64,000 bases of DNA, from contig NZ_CP098023.1 of NCBI RefSeq assembly GCF_030440425.1, forward strand, positions 478,501-542,500, written 5' to 3'. A model generated the notes under the pieces. That model was not told where the DNA came from and made no database searches. It saw only the letters and a list, made by a program, of their open reading frames with translations. A program made the position numbers and the translations under genes. Positions within the stretch are counted from its first letter, which is position 1; each line of letters begins with the position of its first letter. This document shows, one piece after another, positions 41,904 to 52,512 of the stretch. The stretch comes from Microbulbifer sp. MI-G. GTDB lineage: Bacteria; Pseudomonadota; Gammaproteobacteria; Pseudomonadales; Cellvibrionaceae.

Positions 41904-44111
41904 TTAAAGTAATCTGTTTTCACAAAAACGTCTCCAGTCAATGGTTTTCATTGTATTGAAAAATTCTGTCAAATAGCTGTTTATATAGGTTGAAACTCCC
42001 AAAAAGTATAAAAATTTCACAATTTCCTCTTCTGTTGGCAATGTATCCTTTTCTTTTGGGATTAATTGGTTTGTGTCAAATATTTCTTTTTTGAAAAGTT
42101 CTTTGTTTTTTTCTTCCAAGGTCTCAAAATCTATATTGTGTTTATAACCGGAAAGATAGAGCAGTAGCTTTCTTGTAGCGGATCTCCACTTCAACACTTC
42201 CTGAGTTATCTTCCTTGGAGGGTTGAGAGGATTTTTCATGTTGTCAATTTTATACAGTATTTTAATTTGATTGCTGGCCAGTATCACAAGCTTTGTAATT
42301 TTTCGAAGTTGAATTTCCGATATTCCTTTTCTATCAGTTATATCTAAACCACTTCTCCAGTATTGAATGTTTTTCGGTGTTGTTATAACTATATTGATGT
42401 GATACATGGAAATCAATCGGTGAAAAAACAGGGATTTTTTATTGTTCTTGAATGCTCCTGTAGATATCAGATACGCTGCACTATGAAAAAATCGCTTTAT
42501 GGTTTGCTTAAATTTATTTTCTGGTCGTAATGAAAAGGGTATGTTCTTTGAAATGGCTAATATTGCAAATATTATCGGCACGGAAAACAGTAAATTTGCA
42601 TAGTTTATAAAATCGTAAGTCTGGGTATTGGTTAAATTGAACACATTGTTAGGAAAGAGAAGCATTACCATCCTTACTAAAGGCTGGTCTTCAAAAAACT
42701 CTAGTGTGATAAAGCTAACACCGAAAAAGAAAATGAATATAAATGATCCAAGCATGTAATAACTGGATAATTTTGGCAGCAAGAAAAAGTAAAACGGGGC
42801 GGAAATTATGCAGGCTGTGACAGTATACAAACAGGTCGTAGACAGGCTTGTCATTGGGCTGGTGGAAAGTAAGCTGCCGAGAACTCCGGTGAGGGTAACC
42901 ACCAGTAGCCCACCGATCATATCGGGTACAAAGATATACGCCAGATAGGCGATCCATATTGCCACAACCACGCGAAGAACGCTGGCGATTCGATCCGGAT
43001 CAGGCATTAGTATGTCAAGCCAACGTGTTTTAACCTCGCTTGGATAGTCCAGATAGGAATGTCCGAATGTATGAATATCTTGTACCGAGGTCACCAGAGA
43101 GCGTGTTTTCAGTTCCAGCTCTCTCAGTTTTTGGTAGGTTACGGTTAACGCTGCAGCGTCAAAAGTAGATAGGGTTTTTACACGATCAAGCTGTAATTCA
43201 AGCTTATTTTTAATTGGAATTTCGACGGTTTTTCCTTCAGAAAAATACAGCTGCAACTGTGTCAAACGGCGATTGAGTTCCTCAATCAAATCCTCCAGAT
43301 TTTTGAAGAAGCTGGCAACCCGCAATGGCTTTGAAAGGGCCAGGCTTTCGTCCAACTTCAGCAACGCCTGCGTTACTGCCGTTGCGCGATGACCATAGTG
43401 ACGCCACTGTCGACGGCACTCCCAGATTTCATAGCTATCGAAACTGGCGTCATCAACAGCAGTGCGCAGTCGAGTATCCGCTTGCAGGATCTCAAGGCGA
43501 TGCTGGGAAAGGTCTTTTGCTTTTTCTTGACTGTATAATTGTGCAAAGCAGCGGGTACCAAACCGGTGTTGAGCGGCAGCCAGTGTGGTCGATGCTGTAT
43601 CCAGTTCCCCCCGGCTGCGATTGGGCCATATCAGCACAGCGACAAGACTGTAGACAACAACCCCCAATACCGTTTCCTGTATACGAAAGATGCCTTTTTC
43701 AAATGACAGTGTAAAATCGCCGCCGGTGGCATTCCAAAGAACGAGGGTAACAAAGGCGCTGACGATCCAAAAATACTCGTAGCGGGATCTTTGCAAAAAG
43801 TAAATACAAGCGCCAATCCACAGGGAGAGACTGACCATAAACAGCCAGCGATCCTGAGGAAACACGGCGAAAATGATCCAGGCAGCCAGCAGGGCAAGCA
43901 GCGTACCGAAGACCCGCATAAGGACGCGGCTCAGGGATTGACCGAGATTGATCTGGCTGCACACGGCAACGGCAAACCCCGCCCAATAGGGTTTGTCCCA
44001 GTTAAGGCTCAGGGCGATTCCGTAGGCGATCACCAGCGCCCCTGCAACTTTAATGGATTCCTTGGCGTTACGTGAAAGGGACACAGCTTTCTCCGACCCT
44101 ATATTCAACAC
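41904..44111 (-). CDS. FUSC family inner-membrane transporter (AaeB-like)
   Basis: 735 residues. The N-terminal membrane half (about 20-160, with KPYWAGFAVAVCSQINLGQS and SRVLMRVFGTLLALLAAWII) and a second membrane half (about 375-510, DRIASVLRVVVAIWIAYLAY) are typical of FUSC/AaeB proteins that export aromatic carboxylic acids. A cytoplasmic helical region separates them (about 170-345). The part from about residue 450 on is written in much more AT-rich codons than the first part, although the frame is continuous and the fold looks complete. It is first of four genes in the efflux operon. The substrate is inferred by family only. Confidence 0.9.
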   Translation of the reverse strand: MLNIGSEKAVSLSRNAKESIKVAGALVIAYGIALSLNWDKPYWAGFAVAVCSQINLGQSLSRVLMRVFGTLLALLAAWIIFAVFPQDRWLFMVSLSLWIGACIYFLQRSRYEYFWIVSAFVTLVLWNATGGDFTLSFEKGIFRIQETVLGVVVYSLVAVLIWPNRSRGELDTASTTLAAAQHRFGTRCFAQLYSQEKAKDLSQHRLEILQADTRLRTAVDDASFDSYEIWECRRQWRHYGHRATAVTQALLKLDESLALSKPLRVASFFKNLEDLIEELNRRLTQLQLYFSEGKTVEIPIKNKLELQLDRVKTLSTFDAAALTVTYQKLRELELKTRSLVTSVQDIHTFGHSYLDYPSEVKTRWLDILMPDPDRIASVLRVVVAIWIAYLAYIFVPDMIGGLLVVTLTGVLGSLLSTSPMTSLSTTCLYTVTACIISAPFYFFLLPKLSSYYMLGSFIFIFFFGVSFITLEFFEDQPLVRMVMLLFPNNVFNLTNTQTYDFINYANLLFSVPIIFAILAISKNIPFSLRPENKFKQTIKRFFHSAAYLISTGAFKNNKKSLFFHRLISMYHINIVITTPKNIQYWRSGLDITDRKGISEIQLRKITKLVILASNQIKILYKIDNMKNPLNPPRKITQEVLKWRSATRKLLLYLSGYKHNIDFETLEEKNKELFKKEIFDTNQLIPKEKDTLPTEEEIVKFLYFLGVSTYINSYLTEFFNTMKTIDWRRFCENRLL

Positions 44112-44555
44112 TACAGCGACGCCTTTTTACTCCATGGCACAGAAAGCAATGTACAACATGAAATTGTATTGGGCAGATCTACAGGAGTATGGCATAAGCA
44201 GGGGGCAAACTTGCCTACGCAAATAGTGGCAAGGTGGCATAAAAACTCCCGTCTTTTTGCCCGTTTTCAGGGGCTGGGACCCAGGGGTATGGTGAAATAA
44301 AGAACATACTGGCGGTCAATATCAGGGAGGCGACTCATCGGAAGGTTGGGCCGCCAACTGTCACAGCCGGTGAAGGGGTGACACGTCGCGTTTTGCAAGG
44401 TGCAGGGATAGCAGTGAGCGCTGTGGAGTGCAAGGGCACTCCTGGCCCTTTGCGCAGGGGTATACCTTCCTGTGGCGTATTAATTCGCCAATCCACAGGG
44501 GTGGACGGGAATCACCCGCTTGGCCCCTGTGTATGTGTCCACCACCGGATACGGA
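44112..44555. other. Intergenic region with pilR 3' hairpins
   Basis: About 440 bp between the FUSC gene start and the pilR stop, both on the minus strand. On the minus strand, first CACAGGGG/CCCCTGTG (44494-44501 with 44524-44531, inner CGGG/CCCG) and then TGGCG/CGCCA (44473-44477 with 44486-44490) follow pilR and may terminate it. The promoter of the efflux operon should lie near 44120-44300. No gene was seen. Confidence 0.5.
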
Positions 44556-45950
44556 TTAACTCTCCAACCCCAGCTTTTTCAGACGATATCGCAACGACCT
44601 GAAACTGATCCCCAGCTTCTGCGCTGCTGCCGTGCGGTTCCAGCGGGTTTTTAGCAGGGCATTTTCAATCGCTTCTTTCTCAATACTGTGCAGAAATTCA
44701 TCCAGAGAGGCATATTGACCGGGATCGAAATGGCCCGGGTTCTGGGCTTCACGCCTGTTGGCCTGGGCAGGGGGGGCGTCATGTTCGAAGGGTTGCCCAT
44801 CCCGTGCCAGTAGCAGGTCGTCGCTGCGGATTTCCTGCTTGTCACACAGTGTCAGGGCCCGCTCTAGAATATTCTCCAACTGGCGGACATTGCCGGGAAA
44901 CGGGTATTGCTGCAGGGTCGAGAGCGCACCGGGGCTGAGTTTCGGGGAGGCAAGGCCGGCGTGAGAGGCGATGCGTTGCATAATCACTTCGGCAAGTAAC
45001 GGGATGTCTTCGGTGCGCTCGCGCAGGGGAGGGATCGAGATTTCAATCACGTTGATACGGTAGTAGAGGTCGCTGCGGAAACGCCCCTCACTCACTGCTC
45101 TGCCGAGGTCTTTATGGGTTGCGCTCAAGATGCGTACGTCAATGGAGACCTCCCGGCTGGTGCCAATGGGGCGTACACACTTCTCTTGAATGGCGCGCAG
45201 CAGTTTTACCTGCATATCCAGCGGGAGATCGGCGACCTCATCCAGAAACAGGGTGCCTCCCTGAGCGCTTTGCATGAGTCCCGGGTTGTCTTTATGGGCA
45301 CCGGTAAAGCTGCCCTTTTTGTGACCGAAAAACTCACTTTCCATCAGCTCAGCCGGGATGGCGCCGCAGTTGATAGGTACAAAGGGTTTATCGGCGCGGG
45401 CACCCTGGGCGTGGATGGCGCGGGCCGCCAATTCTTTTCCGCAGCCAGACTCCCCGCTGATATAAACCGGGGCATCACTGCGGGCGACTTTGGCAATCTG
45501 CTCGCGCAGTTTGCGCATGTTTTCGGCTTCCCCCAAAAGCAACTGGTCTGCGTCTTTACCCTTCGGGCGGTGGCGGTTTTGATCCAGGCGCAGCGCCAAC
45601 TGGACCAAGGTGCGCAGGCGCTCCAGATCCACAGGTTTGCTGACAAAATCGAAGGCGCCGAGTTTCAGCGCCTTGATAGCGGTATCCATATTGCCATGGG
45701 CGGTGATGACGGCAACGGGGACATCCCGGTGGACACCGCTTTGAATGTACTCCACCAGTTGCAGCCCATCGCCATCGGGGAGGCGTAAATCGGTGAGACA
45801 AAAGTCATAGCGGTTGTTGACCAGGAAGCGCTTTGCCTCTGAGAGATTGGCTGCACTGTGGCAGTCCACCCCCATCCTCTGCAGAGTCAGGGAGAGGAGT
45901 TCACAGATATCCGGTTCATCATCGACAACCAGGGCCAAAGGTAGCATCAA
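44556..45950 (-). CDS. pilR: Sigma-54 dependent response regulator PilR
   Basis: 464 residues. The receiver domain (1-120) has the phosphoacceptor in CLTDLRLPDGDG and Lys in FVSKPVDLERL. The AAA+ domain (about 145-380) has Walker A GESGCGKELAA, the sigma-54 contact loop GSFTGAHKD, Walker B GGTLFLDEVADL and sensor EGRFRSDLYYRINV. A Fis-type helix-turn-helix closes the protein (NRTAAAQKLGISFRSLRYRL). PilR activates the type IV pilin gene pilA with sigma-54 in response to PilS. It lies 112 bp after pilS on the same strand. Cys in Walker A in place of the usual Ser/Thr and Ser in the GAFTGA loop are small deviations; GSFTGA occurs in other active regulators. Confidence 0.93.
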   Translation of the reverse strand: MMLPLALVVDDEPDICELLSLTLQRMGVDCHSAANLSEAKRFLVNNRYDFCLTDLRLPDGDGLQLVEYIQSGVHRDVPVAVITAHGNMDTAIKALKLGAFDFVSKPVDLERLRTLVQLALRLDQNRHRPKGKDADQLLLGEAENMRKLREQIAKVARSDAPVYISGESGCGKELAARAIHAQGARADKPFVPINCGAIPAELMESEFFGHKKGSFTGAHKDNPGLMQSAQGGTLFLDEVADLPLDMQVKLLRAIQEKCVRPIGTSREVSIDVRILSATHKDLGRAVSEGRFRSDLYYRINVIEISIPPLRERTEDIPLLAEVIMQRIASHAGLASPKLSPGALSTLQQYPFPGNVRQLENILERALTLCDKQEIRSDDLLLARDGQPFEHDAPPAQANRREAQNPGHFDPGQYASLDEFLHSIEKEAIENALLKTRWNRTAAAQKLGISFRSLRYRLKKLGLES

Positions 45951-46062
45951 TGCTCGGCCTTTTTTGTTTTGTTAATCGTGCTGGCAGGGGTGCCGAGGTT
46001 GCTTATAACAGAAATTCTTTGCTCATAATCCCCCGTATTTTGAAAGGAATTCCTGAGCGAAA

Positions 46063-47658
46063 TCAACTTACACTAAATGCGTGTACAAATTCAATCCTGA
46101 AACAACTCTTGTTGTCCGCGCTGCGACAGTGGTAGAGGTTGGTTTTATTCGCTTCACACAATTCCCGGGCGATGTAGAGGCCCAGCCCGCTGCCTTTGTT
46201 GCCTGTGGTGAAAAATGGTTCAAAAATCTTCGAGCGGTGTGCCTCTGGTACACCCGGGCCACTGTCTTTGATATCCAGCTGGGTACAGTCCCGTTGTGGA
46301 TTGTAGTAAGCGCAGATTGCCGCGTGGCGCCTGCCCGTGGCAATCTGAGAGTGGTGCAGGGCATTTTCCGTGAGGTTGGTGACCACCTGGGCCATTTGCG
46401 CAGCGTCAAAGCGGGTTCTGAGCGGCGCTTCGGGCAGCTCCAGTTCAATTTCATCGCCGCCGGTAGTGCCGGCACGGAAGTCCTGAATAAACTGTTCCAG
46501 CCAGGCAGTCAGGTCGTACTCCTGGGGATCTCCGGCACGGCGGCGCGATAGCTGCATCACATTTTCAATAATCTGATTCACCCGCTGGCTCTGTCGGCAG
46601 ATGATATCGGTCAGATGGCGTTCTTCCTGGCGCAGATGGGAGGACTCTGACAGGAGCTGGGCTGCGTGGCTGATGGCCGCGAGGGGGTTGCGCACCTCGT
46701 GGGCGATAGAGGCTGTCAGGTGCCCCAGGGAAGCGAGCTTTAATTTCTGGGCGGCCTCGGTCAGTTTGCGATTATCCTCGACGAAAACCAGAGTGCTGCT
46801 CCCGCTATCGTGCCGGAGGTCGGCAAAATTGAGGTGCAGCTCAACGCCATTTTCCCCTTGTAGCAGAGCATGGCCGGGAGTTTTTTTGCTGCGCCATGCG
46901 CCAATAGAGCGGCACAAGCCGTCGGGCGGCGCTTTGTCTGCTTGCAACTGCGGGCCCAGTAGCCGCTCTGCAGCCTGATTGATCAGTTCCGGCTTGCCGG
47001 ATGTTCCCAGTACCAGAACGCCGGTATCCATACGTTCAATAATCTGCTCGGCCAGGCGCTGCAGATGCGCCGCTTGCCGACTTTGTAATTCGGCACGCAG
47101 GTTTGCGCTGCGGATGCGTGCGGACAAGTATTGCAAAGCGCTGACAGTGGCGAAAAGTAACAGGCCGAGACCCCCGGCGGCAACAATATCCTGTGTTGTT
47201 CCCCGCCCCGACATCAGGTTGAACAGTTGCAGGCCGATGACGCCGAGGCTGGCGATGGCAGCAAAAAAGGCACCCATGCGCCTATCCAGGAGAATGGAGC
47301 CGATGGAGCAGTTGATGAGTAGCAGGTAGCCGAGGCCCGAATTGAGGCCGCCGCTGGCTTCGATCAGCAGCAAAAAGGCGAGAATATCACTGCCAAGCAT
47401 TATCCCGATCTGCGTGCGTCGCGCTCGATAGGCGCTCTTGCGCAAAAAAACCAACCAGCCAAAATTGAGCAGGATGTACACAACCAGGGTATAGAGAAAC
47501 AGGGCCGGCGAGAATCCGCCCAGCGCGCCTGCGCCCAGGTCTGAGTAGAAAACCCCCAGTAGGACCAGGGCGATGGCCAGGCGATAGACTGCGCAAATAC
47601 GCAGGAGTTGACGGTGTTGAAGGGGTGCTGCTTTGCTGCCGACGGGGGGAGTGCTCAA
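46063..47658 (-). CDS. pilS: Sensor histidine kinase PilS
   Basis: 531 residues from TTG 47658; no ATG or GTG start fits. Six or so membrane helices (about 20-170) are followed by a PAS-like region (about 200-300) and a kinase core: H-box [21 protein letters not shown]-box [11 protein letters not shown]1 DSGPGVP and G2 [12 protein letters not shown]. It phosphorylates PilR to control pilA transcription and, through pilin, type IV pili. It is upstream of pilR on the same strand and diverges from nadE, whose start is 87 bp away. Confidence 0.92.
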   Translation of the reverse strand: MSTPPVGSKAAPLQHRQLLRICAVYRLAIALVLLGVFYSDLGAGALGGFSPALFLYTLVVYILLNFGWLVFLRKSAYRARRTQIGIMLGSDILAFLLLIEASGGLNSGLGYLLLINCSIGSILLDRRMGAFFAAIASLGVIGLQLFNLMSGRGTTQDIVAAGGLGLLLFATVSALQYLSARIRSANLRAELQSRQAAHLQRLAEQIIERMDTGVLVLGTSGKPELINQAAERLLGPQLQADKAPPDGLCRSIGAWRSKKTPGHALLQGENGVELHLNFADLRHDSGSSTLVFVEDNRKLTEAAQKLKLASLGHLTASIAHEVRNPLAAISHAAQLLSESSHLRQEERHLTDIICRQSQRVNQIIENVMQLSRRRAGDPQEYDLTAWLEQFIQDFRAGTTGGDEIELELPEAPLRTRFDAAQMAQVVTNLTENALHHSQIATGRRHAAICAYYNPQRDCTQLDIKDSGPGVPEAHRSKIFEPFFTTGNKGSGLGLYIARELCEANKTNLYHCRSADNKSCFRIEFVHAFSVS

Positions 47659-47744
47659 AGTGGATGCCCGTTATTGTTATTGGAGTGGGTTCCTGTGGCT
47701 CTACAGGAGTTACAATAGCGGCCCGTATTGCCCGAGGTTCAATA

Positions 47745-49373
47745 ATGTCTACTTTGCAACTAGTGCTGGCACAAATCAATTCCTCGGTGGGGGATATTCC
47801 CGGCAATACCGCCAGTGTGATTGAGGTTGCGCGCAGGGCCCATCGGGAATTCGGTGCTGAGTTGGTCCTGTTTCCCGAACTGACATTATGTGGTTATTCA
47901 CCGGAGGATCTGCTCCTGCGTCCCAGTATGCAAAAGCGCATCGAAGTGGCGTTGGCACAGTTGAAAGCGGCAAATCTCCCCTGCGCCATTCTTGTGGGTT
48001 ATCCCTGGCAGCGGGAGGGCAAACTGTTCAATACAGCGGGTTTGATTGTCGACGGTGCGCTGGTGGCCGAATATGCCAAACAAAAACTCCCCAATTACCA
48101 GGTGTTTGATGAGAGGCGCTATTTTACCCATGGCGAGGTACCCTGTGTGGTGGAGGTCAAGGGCGTGCCTCTTGGGATCAGCATTTGTGAAGATATCTGG
48201 CACCCCGAACCCCTGCAGCAGACGGTAGCGGCGGGGGCACGGTTGATGCTGAATATCAATGCCTCGCCTTTCCACCGCGGCAAGGCCCATCAGCGTCTGG
48301 CGTTGTTGGCCAGGCAGGCGCGAGCGGGGCAGGTTCCCATTGCCTATGTCAACTGGTGCGGTGGCCAGGATGAACTGGTTTTTGACGGCGGTTCACTGGT
48401 TGTGGATGCCCGGGGCAAGGTGTGCGCACGGGCGGTGGAATTCTCGGAGCAGTTACTCCCGGTAACCATTTCCCAGCAGGACGGCAGGGTTGCCTCACTG
48501 CAGGGTGACATTGCGCCACCACTGGGTGATTTGGCATCTGTCTACCAGGCCCTGGTACTTGGGGTGCGAGATTATGTGAACAAAAATGGTTTCAAAGGGG
48601 TGGTATTGGGCCTTTCCGGGGGCATTGACTCTGCCCTGACCCTGGCTGTTGCGGTGGATGCACTGGGCAAGGAGCGGGTGGAGGCGGTAATGATGCCTTT
48701 TCGCTATACCTCGGACCTGAGCAAGAGCGATGCTGCAGACCAGGCCCGGCGTCTCGGCGTGCATTACCGGGAAATCGGTATCGAGCCCATCTTCGATGCC
48801 TTTATGGGGGCTTTGGCGCAGGAGTTCGCCGGCAGCGAGCGGGATGCCACGGAAGAAAATCTGCAGGCACGCACCCGCGGTGTGCTGTTGATGGCCATTT
48901 CCAACAAGAAGGGTGCAATGGTGCTCACCACCGGTAATAAGAGTGAAATGGCGGTTGGCTACGCCACCCTCTACGGTGATATGGTCGGGGGTTTCAATGC
49001 CCTGAAAGACGTGCCCAAAGTGCTGGTATTTGAGTTGTCCCGCTATCGCAATACCCTATCGAAGGTCATTCCGGAGACGGTGATCACCCGCCCGCCAAGC
49101 GCAGAGCTGGCCCCGGACCAGATAGATTCCGACACCCTGCCGCCCTATGAGGTATTGGACCAGATTCTCAACCTGTACGTGGATCGCGACTGCAGTGCAG
49201 AGGAGATTATTCGCTGTGGTTTCGAGCGAGCAGTTGTGGAGCGGGTCGTGCAGCTGGTAGCCCGCAATGAGTACAAGCGCCGACAGGCCGCGGTGGGTGT
49301 GAGAATATCGGAGCGGGGATTTGGGCGGGATCGCCGCTATCCCATTACCAATGGCTGGAAGGCCGGCGAATAG
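47745..49373 (+). CDS. nadE: Glutamine-dependent NAD+ synthetase
   Basis: 542 residues from ATG 47745 with GAGG upstream; a longer open frame overlaps pilS and is rejected. An N-terminal nitrilase-like glutaminase domain (1-250; Glu in LVLFPELTLCGYSPEDLLLR, Lys in KQKLPNYQVFDERRYF, Cys in LGISICEDIWH) feeds ammonia to the NAD synthetase domain (about 265-540; GLSGGIDSALTLAV, TTGNKSEMAVGYATLYGDMV). It makes NAD+ from deamido-NAD+. It diverges from pilS and is convergent with bamD. Confidence 0.97.
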   Translation: MSTLQLVLAQINSSVGDIPGNTASVIEVARRAHREFGAELVLFPELTLCGYSPEDLLLRPSMQKRIEVALAQLKAANLPCAILVGYPWQREGKLFNTAGLIVDGALVAEYAKQKLPNYQVFDERRYFTHGEVPCVVEVKGVPLGISICEDIWHPEPLQQTVAAGARLMLNINASPFHRGKAHQRLALLARQARAGQVPIAYVNWCGGQDELVFDGGSLVVDARGKVCARAVEFSEQLLPVTISQQDGRVASLQGDIAPPLGDLASVYQALVLGVRDYVNKNGFKGVVLGLSGGIDSALTLAVAVDALGKERVEAVMMPFRYTSDLSKSDAADQARRLGVHYREIGIEPIFDAFMGALAQEFAGSERDATEENLQARTRGVLLMAISNKKGAMVLTTGNKSEMAVGYATLYGDMVGGFNALKDVPKVLVFELSRYRNTLSKVIPETVITRPPSAELAPDQIDSDTLPPYEVLDQILNLYVDRDCSAEEIIRCGFERAVVERVVQLVARNEYKRRQAAVGVRISERGFGRDRRYPITNGWKAGE

Positions 49374-49426
49374 CGGCCTGTTGGGGTAGACAAGGCGCTC
49401 GGTGGCGCCGTGTACGATTGTGTGGT

Positions 49427-50359
49427 TTACAGCAACTCCGGGGGCAGGGGAGTCTCGTCCCGGTTGTACTCGGGATTGTACAGCTCGCGGCTGTCAAAAC
49501 CGCGGGGGTCGGATTTCTCAAATAGCCCAAGGGTGGCGCGGTGCACGATACTGCGGCCTGCGGCGCCCTTGTAGTAGTTGTAGTTGAATGTGCCATCTGT
49601 GTTGAACGCGGGGTGATTCGGGTAATTGTTGCGCAAAACACTGAGGGCGTTGGCTTCCAGCTCCGGCATTTCCAGAAGGTGGTAACCTTGTACCATCACC
49701 GCGAGGGCGTCCGGCACCGCGGGAGTTTGCTGGAAGTTTTCCACAACGTAGCGGCCCCGGTTGGCAGCCGCGAGGTAGGCGCCGCGCTTGAAGTAGTAAT
49801 TGGCCACGTGAATTTCATAGCGCGCCAGCAGGTTGCGCAGATGGATCATGCGCTTTTGCGCGTCCACAGCGTAGCGGCTCTCGGGATAACGGGCCATAAG
49901 CTGGGAGAAGTAGGCGAAGGATTCCCGCGCGGAGCCGGGGTCGCGACGGGTCATGTCGGTGGGCAGGAAACGTTCAAATAGACCCGCGCCTTCCGTAAAG
50001 GAGGATAGCCCTTTCATATAGTAGGCGTAGTCCACATTGCGATGTTGCGGGTGCAGACGGATAAAGCGGTCTGCAGCGGCGATGGCCGCATCGTTCTCAT
50101 AGTTGCGGTAGTAGGCGTAGATCAGCTCCAGTTGGGCCTGCTCGGCATAGTTGCCAAAGGGGAAATTATCCTCCAGTGCGCGCAGGTTCCTGACCGCCAG
50201 ATCCCACTGGCCGGTCCTGAGCTGTCGCTGCGCCGCTTCGTAGAACGCCTGTTCGGTGCGACTGCCGGTGGGCAGACCCTCTTCAGAATCGTCAGTGCTG
50301 GCGCAGGCAACCAGTATCGCGGATACCAAGGCCAGCCACAGCATTTTCCAGGTCTGCAT
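49427..50359 (-). CDS. bamD: Outer membrane assembly lipoprotein BamD
   Basis: 310 residues from ATG 50359 (GAAGGG very close upstream); ATG starts at 50377 and 50383 are also open. The lipobox is AILVACAS near residue 20. TPR-type repeats follow with the BamD signature [20 protein letters not shown] and [20 protein letters not shown], then [16 protein letters not shown] and [17 protein letters not shown]. It is an essential part of the BAM complex that folds outer-membrane proteins. The gene diverges from rluD, the usual order in Pseudomonas-like bacteria. Confidence 0.96.
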   Translation of the reverse strand: MQTWKMLWLALVSAILVACASTDDSEEGLPTGSRTEQAFYEAAQRQLRTGQWDLAVRNLRALEDNFPFGNYAEQAQLELIYAYYRNYENDAAIAAADRFIRLHPQHRNVDYAYYMKGLSSFTEGAGLFERFLPTDMTRRDPGSARESFAYFSQLMARYPESRYAVDAQKRMIHLRNLLARYEIHVANYYFKRGAYLAAANRGRYVVENFQQTPAVPDALAVMVQGYHLLEMPELEANALSVLRNNYPNHPAFNTDGTFNYNYYKGAAGRSIVHRATLGLFEKSDPRGFDSRELYNPEYNRDETPLPPELL

Positions 50360-50477
50360 AGCCCTTCGCTCTATCATTCTCACACTCTACCTTATTAAAC
50401 TATCCACCAAGATCAACCTGGCGCGCCGGACATTTAACCACAGTCGCGGTGCTGCCCAAAGTATTTGCAATTGCTTG

Positions 50478-51431
50478 ATGAATGACCCCCTGAAAGTCGA
50501 TATTGAAGTTCCGGCCAATATGGCTGGTCGAAGATTAGACCAGGTAGCAGCCGAATTAATTCCCGATTATTCCCGTGCGCGCCTGCAATCCTGGATCAGA
50601 GGGGGCCAGTTAAGGCTCAATGGCGCCCCCGCCAGGCCCAGAGACAAGCTGTCCGGCGGTGAGCATCTCAGCCTGCGGGCAGAACTGGAAGCCCAGGGCG
50701 CCTGGCGCGCTCAGCCCCTGGATCTGGCGATTGTCTATGAAGACAATAGCCTGCTCGTCATCAACAAACCTGCCGGACTGGTCGTCCACCCCGCTGCCGG
50801 TAATCCCGATGGCACCCTGCTAAATGGCCTGCTGCACCACTGTCCACACCTGCAGAACATACCCCGTGCCGGGATAGTGCACCGCCTGGACAAGGACACC
50901 AGCGGCTTGATGGTCATCGCCAAAACCCTGCCGGCCCAGGCACGCCTGGTGGACCAGTTAAAACGGAGAACGGTCAGTCGCCGGTATGATGCCCTGGTTC
51001 AGGGCTACATCACCGGGGCCGGGTGTGTCGATGCTCCCATCGGCCGTCACCGCCAGAATCGCCTGAAAATGGCGGTTGTGAACGTTGGCGGCAAGGAGGC
51101 CGTTACCCACTACCGGGTACAGCGACGTTTCCCTGCCCATACACTACTGCGCTGCCAACTGGAAACCGGGCGCACCCACCAGATCCGTGTGCATATGGCC
51201 CATATCCGACATCCACTGGTGGGCGATCCACTCTACGGGGGCCGGTCCAAGTTGCCACCGGGGGCATCTGCAGCACTGGTCCAGGCCCTGCAGCAGTTCC
51301 CCCGGCAGGCCTTGCACGCCGCAGAGCTGGCCCTGGTGCACCCGCTCAGTGGCGAGGAAATGCACTGGTATGCGCCCATGCCTGCGGATATGCTGGACCT
51401 GCTCGACTTACTCGGTGCTGACAGCATCTAA
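50478..51431 (+). CDS. rluD: 23S rRNA pseudouridine synthase RluD
   Basis: 317 residues from ATG 50478; the frame extends further 5' through the bamD promoter region without homology. An S4 domain (about 15-75, RRLDQVAAELIPDYSRARLQ) precedes the catalytic domain with Asp in HRLDKDTSGLMV, plus LVINKPAGLVVHPAAGN and LETGRTHQIRVHM. RluD makes pseudouridines 1911, 1915 and 1917 in helix 69 of 23S rRNA, important for ribosome assembly and release. pgeF follows 91 bp downstream on the same strand, as usual in gammaproteobacteria. Confidence 0.95.
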   Translation: MNDPLKVDIEVPANMAGRRLDQVAAELIPDYSRARLQSWIRGGQLRLNGAPARPRDKLSGGEHLSLRAELEAQGAWRAQPLDLAIVYEDNSLLVINKPAGLVVHPAAGNPDGTLLNGLLHHCPHLQNIPRAGIVHRLDKDTSGLMVIAKTLPAQARLVDQLKRRTVSRRYDALVQGYITGAGCVDAPIGRHRQNRLKMAVVNVGGKEAVTHYRVQRRFPAHTLLRCQLETGRTHQIRVHMAHIRHPLVGDPLYGGRSKLPPGASAALVQALQQFPRQALHAAELALVHPLSGEEMHWYAPMPADMLDLLDLLGADSI

Positions 51432-51522
51432 CGCGTCGAGTGTTCATTCAGGCGGGTCCGGTCCAGTGGTGTCGACCCCGTTTGTCTCTGGAAAACGTGT
51501 AAGGCAAAAGCTGGATATACCC

Positions 51523-52296
51523 ATGCCCCGTGGACACTACCTGATTCCCTCATGGCCGGCTGCGCCATCTGTACGCGCCGTCACCAGTCTGCGAAGTGGC
51601 GGGCACAGCAGTGGCGCCTTCGCTTCGTTCAACCTCGCCACCCATGTGGGAGACGAGGAATCCGCCGTGGCTGCCAATCGCCGGCAGTTGTGCGATGAAA
51701 TGCAGCTGCCGGCTGTACCCCAGTGGCTTGAGCAGATCCACAGCGACAGGATAGTCGAAGCCCGTAACGATGCCCTGGTGCGCACTGCGGACGCCAGTTT
51801 CAGTTTGCGCACGGGCACTGTCTGCGCGGTACTCACTGCTGACTGTCTGCCGGTGCTCGTCTGCGACAAGGCGGGCACCAGAGTGGCAGCGGCGCATGCA
51901 GGCTGGCGCGGGCTGGCCAACGGGGTTTTGCGCAATACGGTTATTGCGCTCGATTGTGACCCGGCAGATTTATTGGTATGGCTCGGTCCCGCAATTGGGC
52001 CCGACGCCTTCGAAACAGGGGTCGAGGTCTTGGAGGCCTTCTTTGGCAATGCCCAGAGTGTTGCCCATACCCGGGCCATCGCCCAGTGCTTTCGCCCCCA
52101 TAGACAAAAGCCCCTGCATTTTCTCGCTGATATCTATGCCCTGGCCCGCGCAGAGCTTATGGCGCTCGGCGTCGAGGCTGTTTACGCGGGGACGTATTGT
52201 ACGGTAACTGAGCCCGATCAGTTCTTTTCCTATCGAAGAGAGAAGACCACCGGCCGCATGGCTACTTTGATCTGGCTGGCGGATCACCCTCGCTAG
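51523..52296 (+). CDS. pgeF: PgeF/YfiH laccase-domain protein
   Basis: 257 residues from ATG 51523; an upstream open frame overlaps rluD and is rejected. The DUF152/laccase-domain motifs are seen: SGGHSSGAFASFNLATHVGD, EQIHSD, TADCLPVLVCD (Cys), AAAHAGWRGLANG (His) and the C-terminal YCTVTEPDQFFSYRR. Such proteins are purine nucleoside phosphorylase/adenosine deaminase-type enzymes in some bacteria and have a role in peptidoglycan fidelity in E. coli (PgeF removes misincorporated serine from the UDP-MurNAc peptide). It lies between rluD and clpB. Confidence 0.93.
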   Translation: MPRGHYLIPSWPAAPSVRAVTSLRSGGHSSGAFASFNLATHVGDEESAVAANRRQLCDEMQLPAVPQWLEQIHSDRIVEARNDALVRTADASFSLRTGTVCAVLTADCLPVLVCDKAGTRVAAAHAGWRGLANGVLRNTVIALDCDPADLLVWLGPAIGPDAFETGVEVLEAFFGNAQSVAHTRAIAQCFRPHRQKPLHFLADIYALARAELMALGVEAVYAGTYCTVTEPDQFFSYRREKTTGRMATLIWLADHPR

Positions 52297-52512
52297 GTAC
52301 CCCTGGTATTGAAAGGGGGCTGTGGGTCGCAGAGAGTGAAGTCGCAGTGCTTGAGCAATCGCTGCCAAGCCTTATCCCGCACTGGGTCTCTTGAAATGGG
52401 GGTGAAGTCCGGGTAACGCAAGGGGCTTCACTGGTGCAAAGAGTGGAAAAGCAACGATAAACTCGCCGGCTGTCTCGCACTCCTGCGGAAATGCTCTCAC
52501 GTTGATTGAAAT

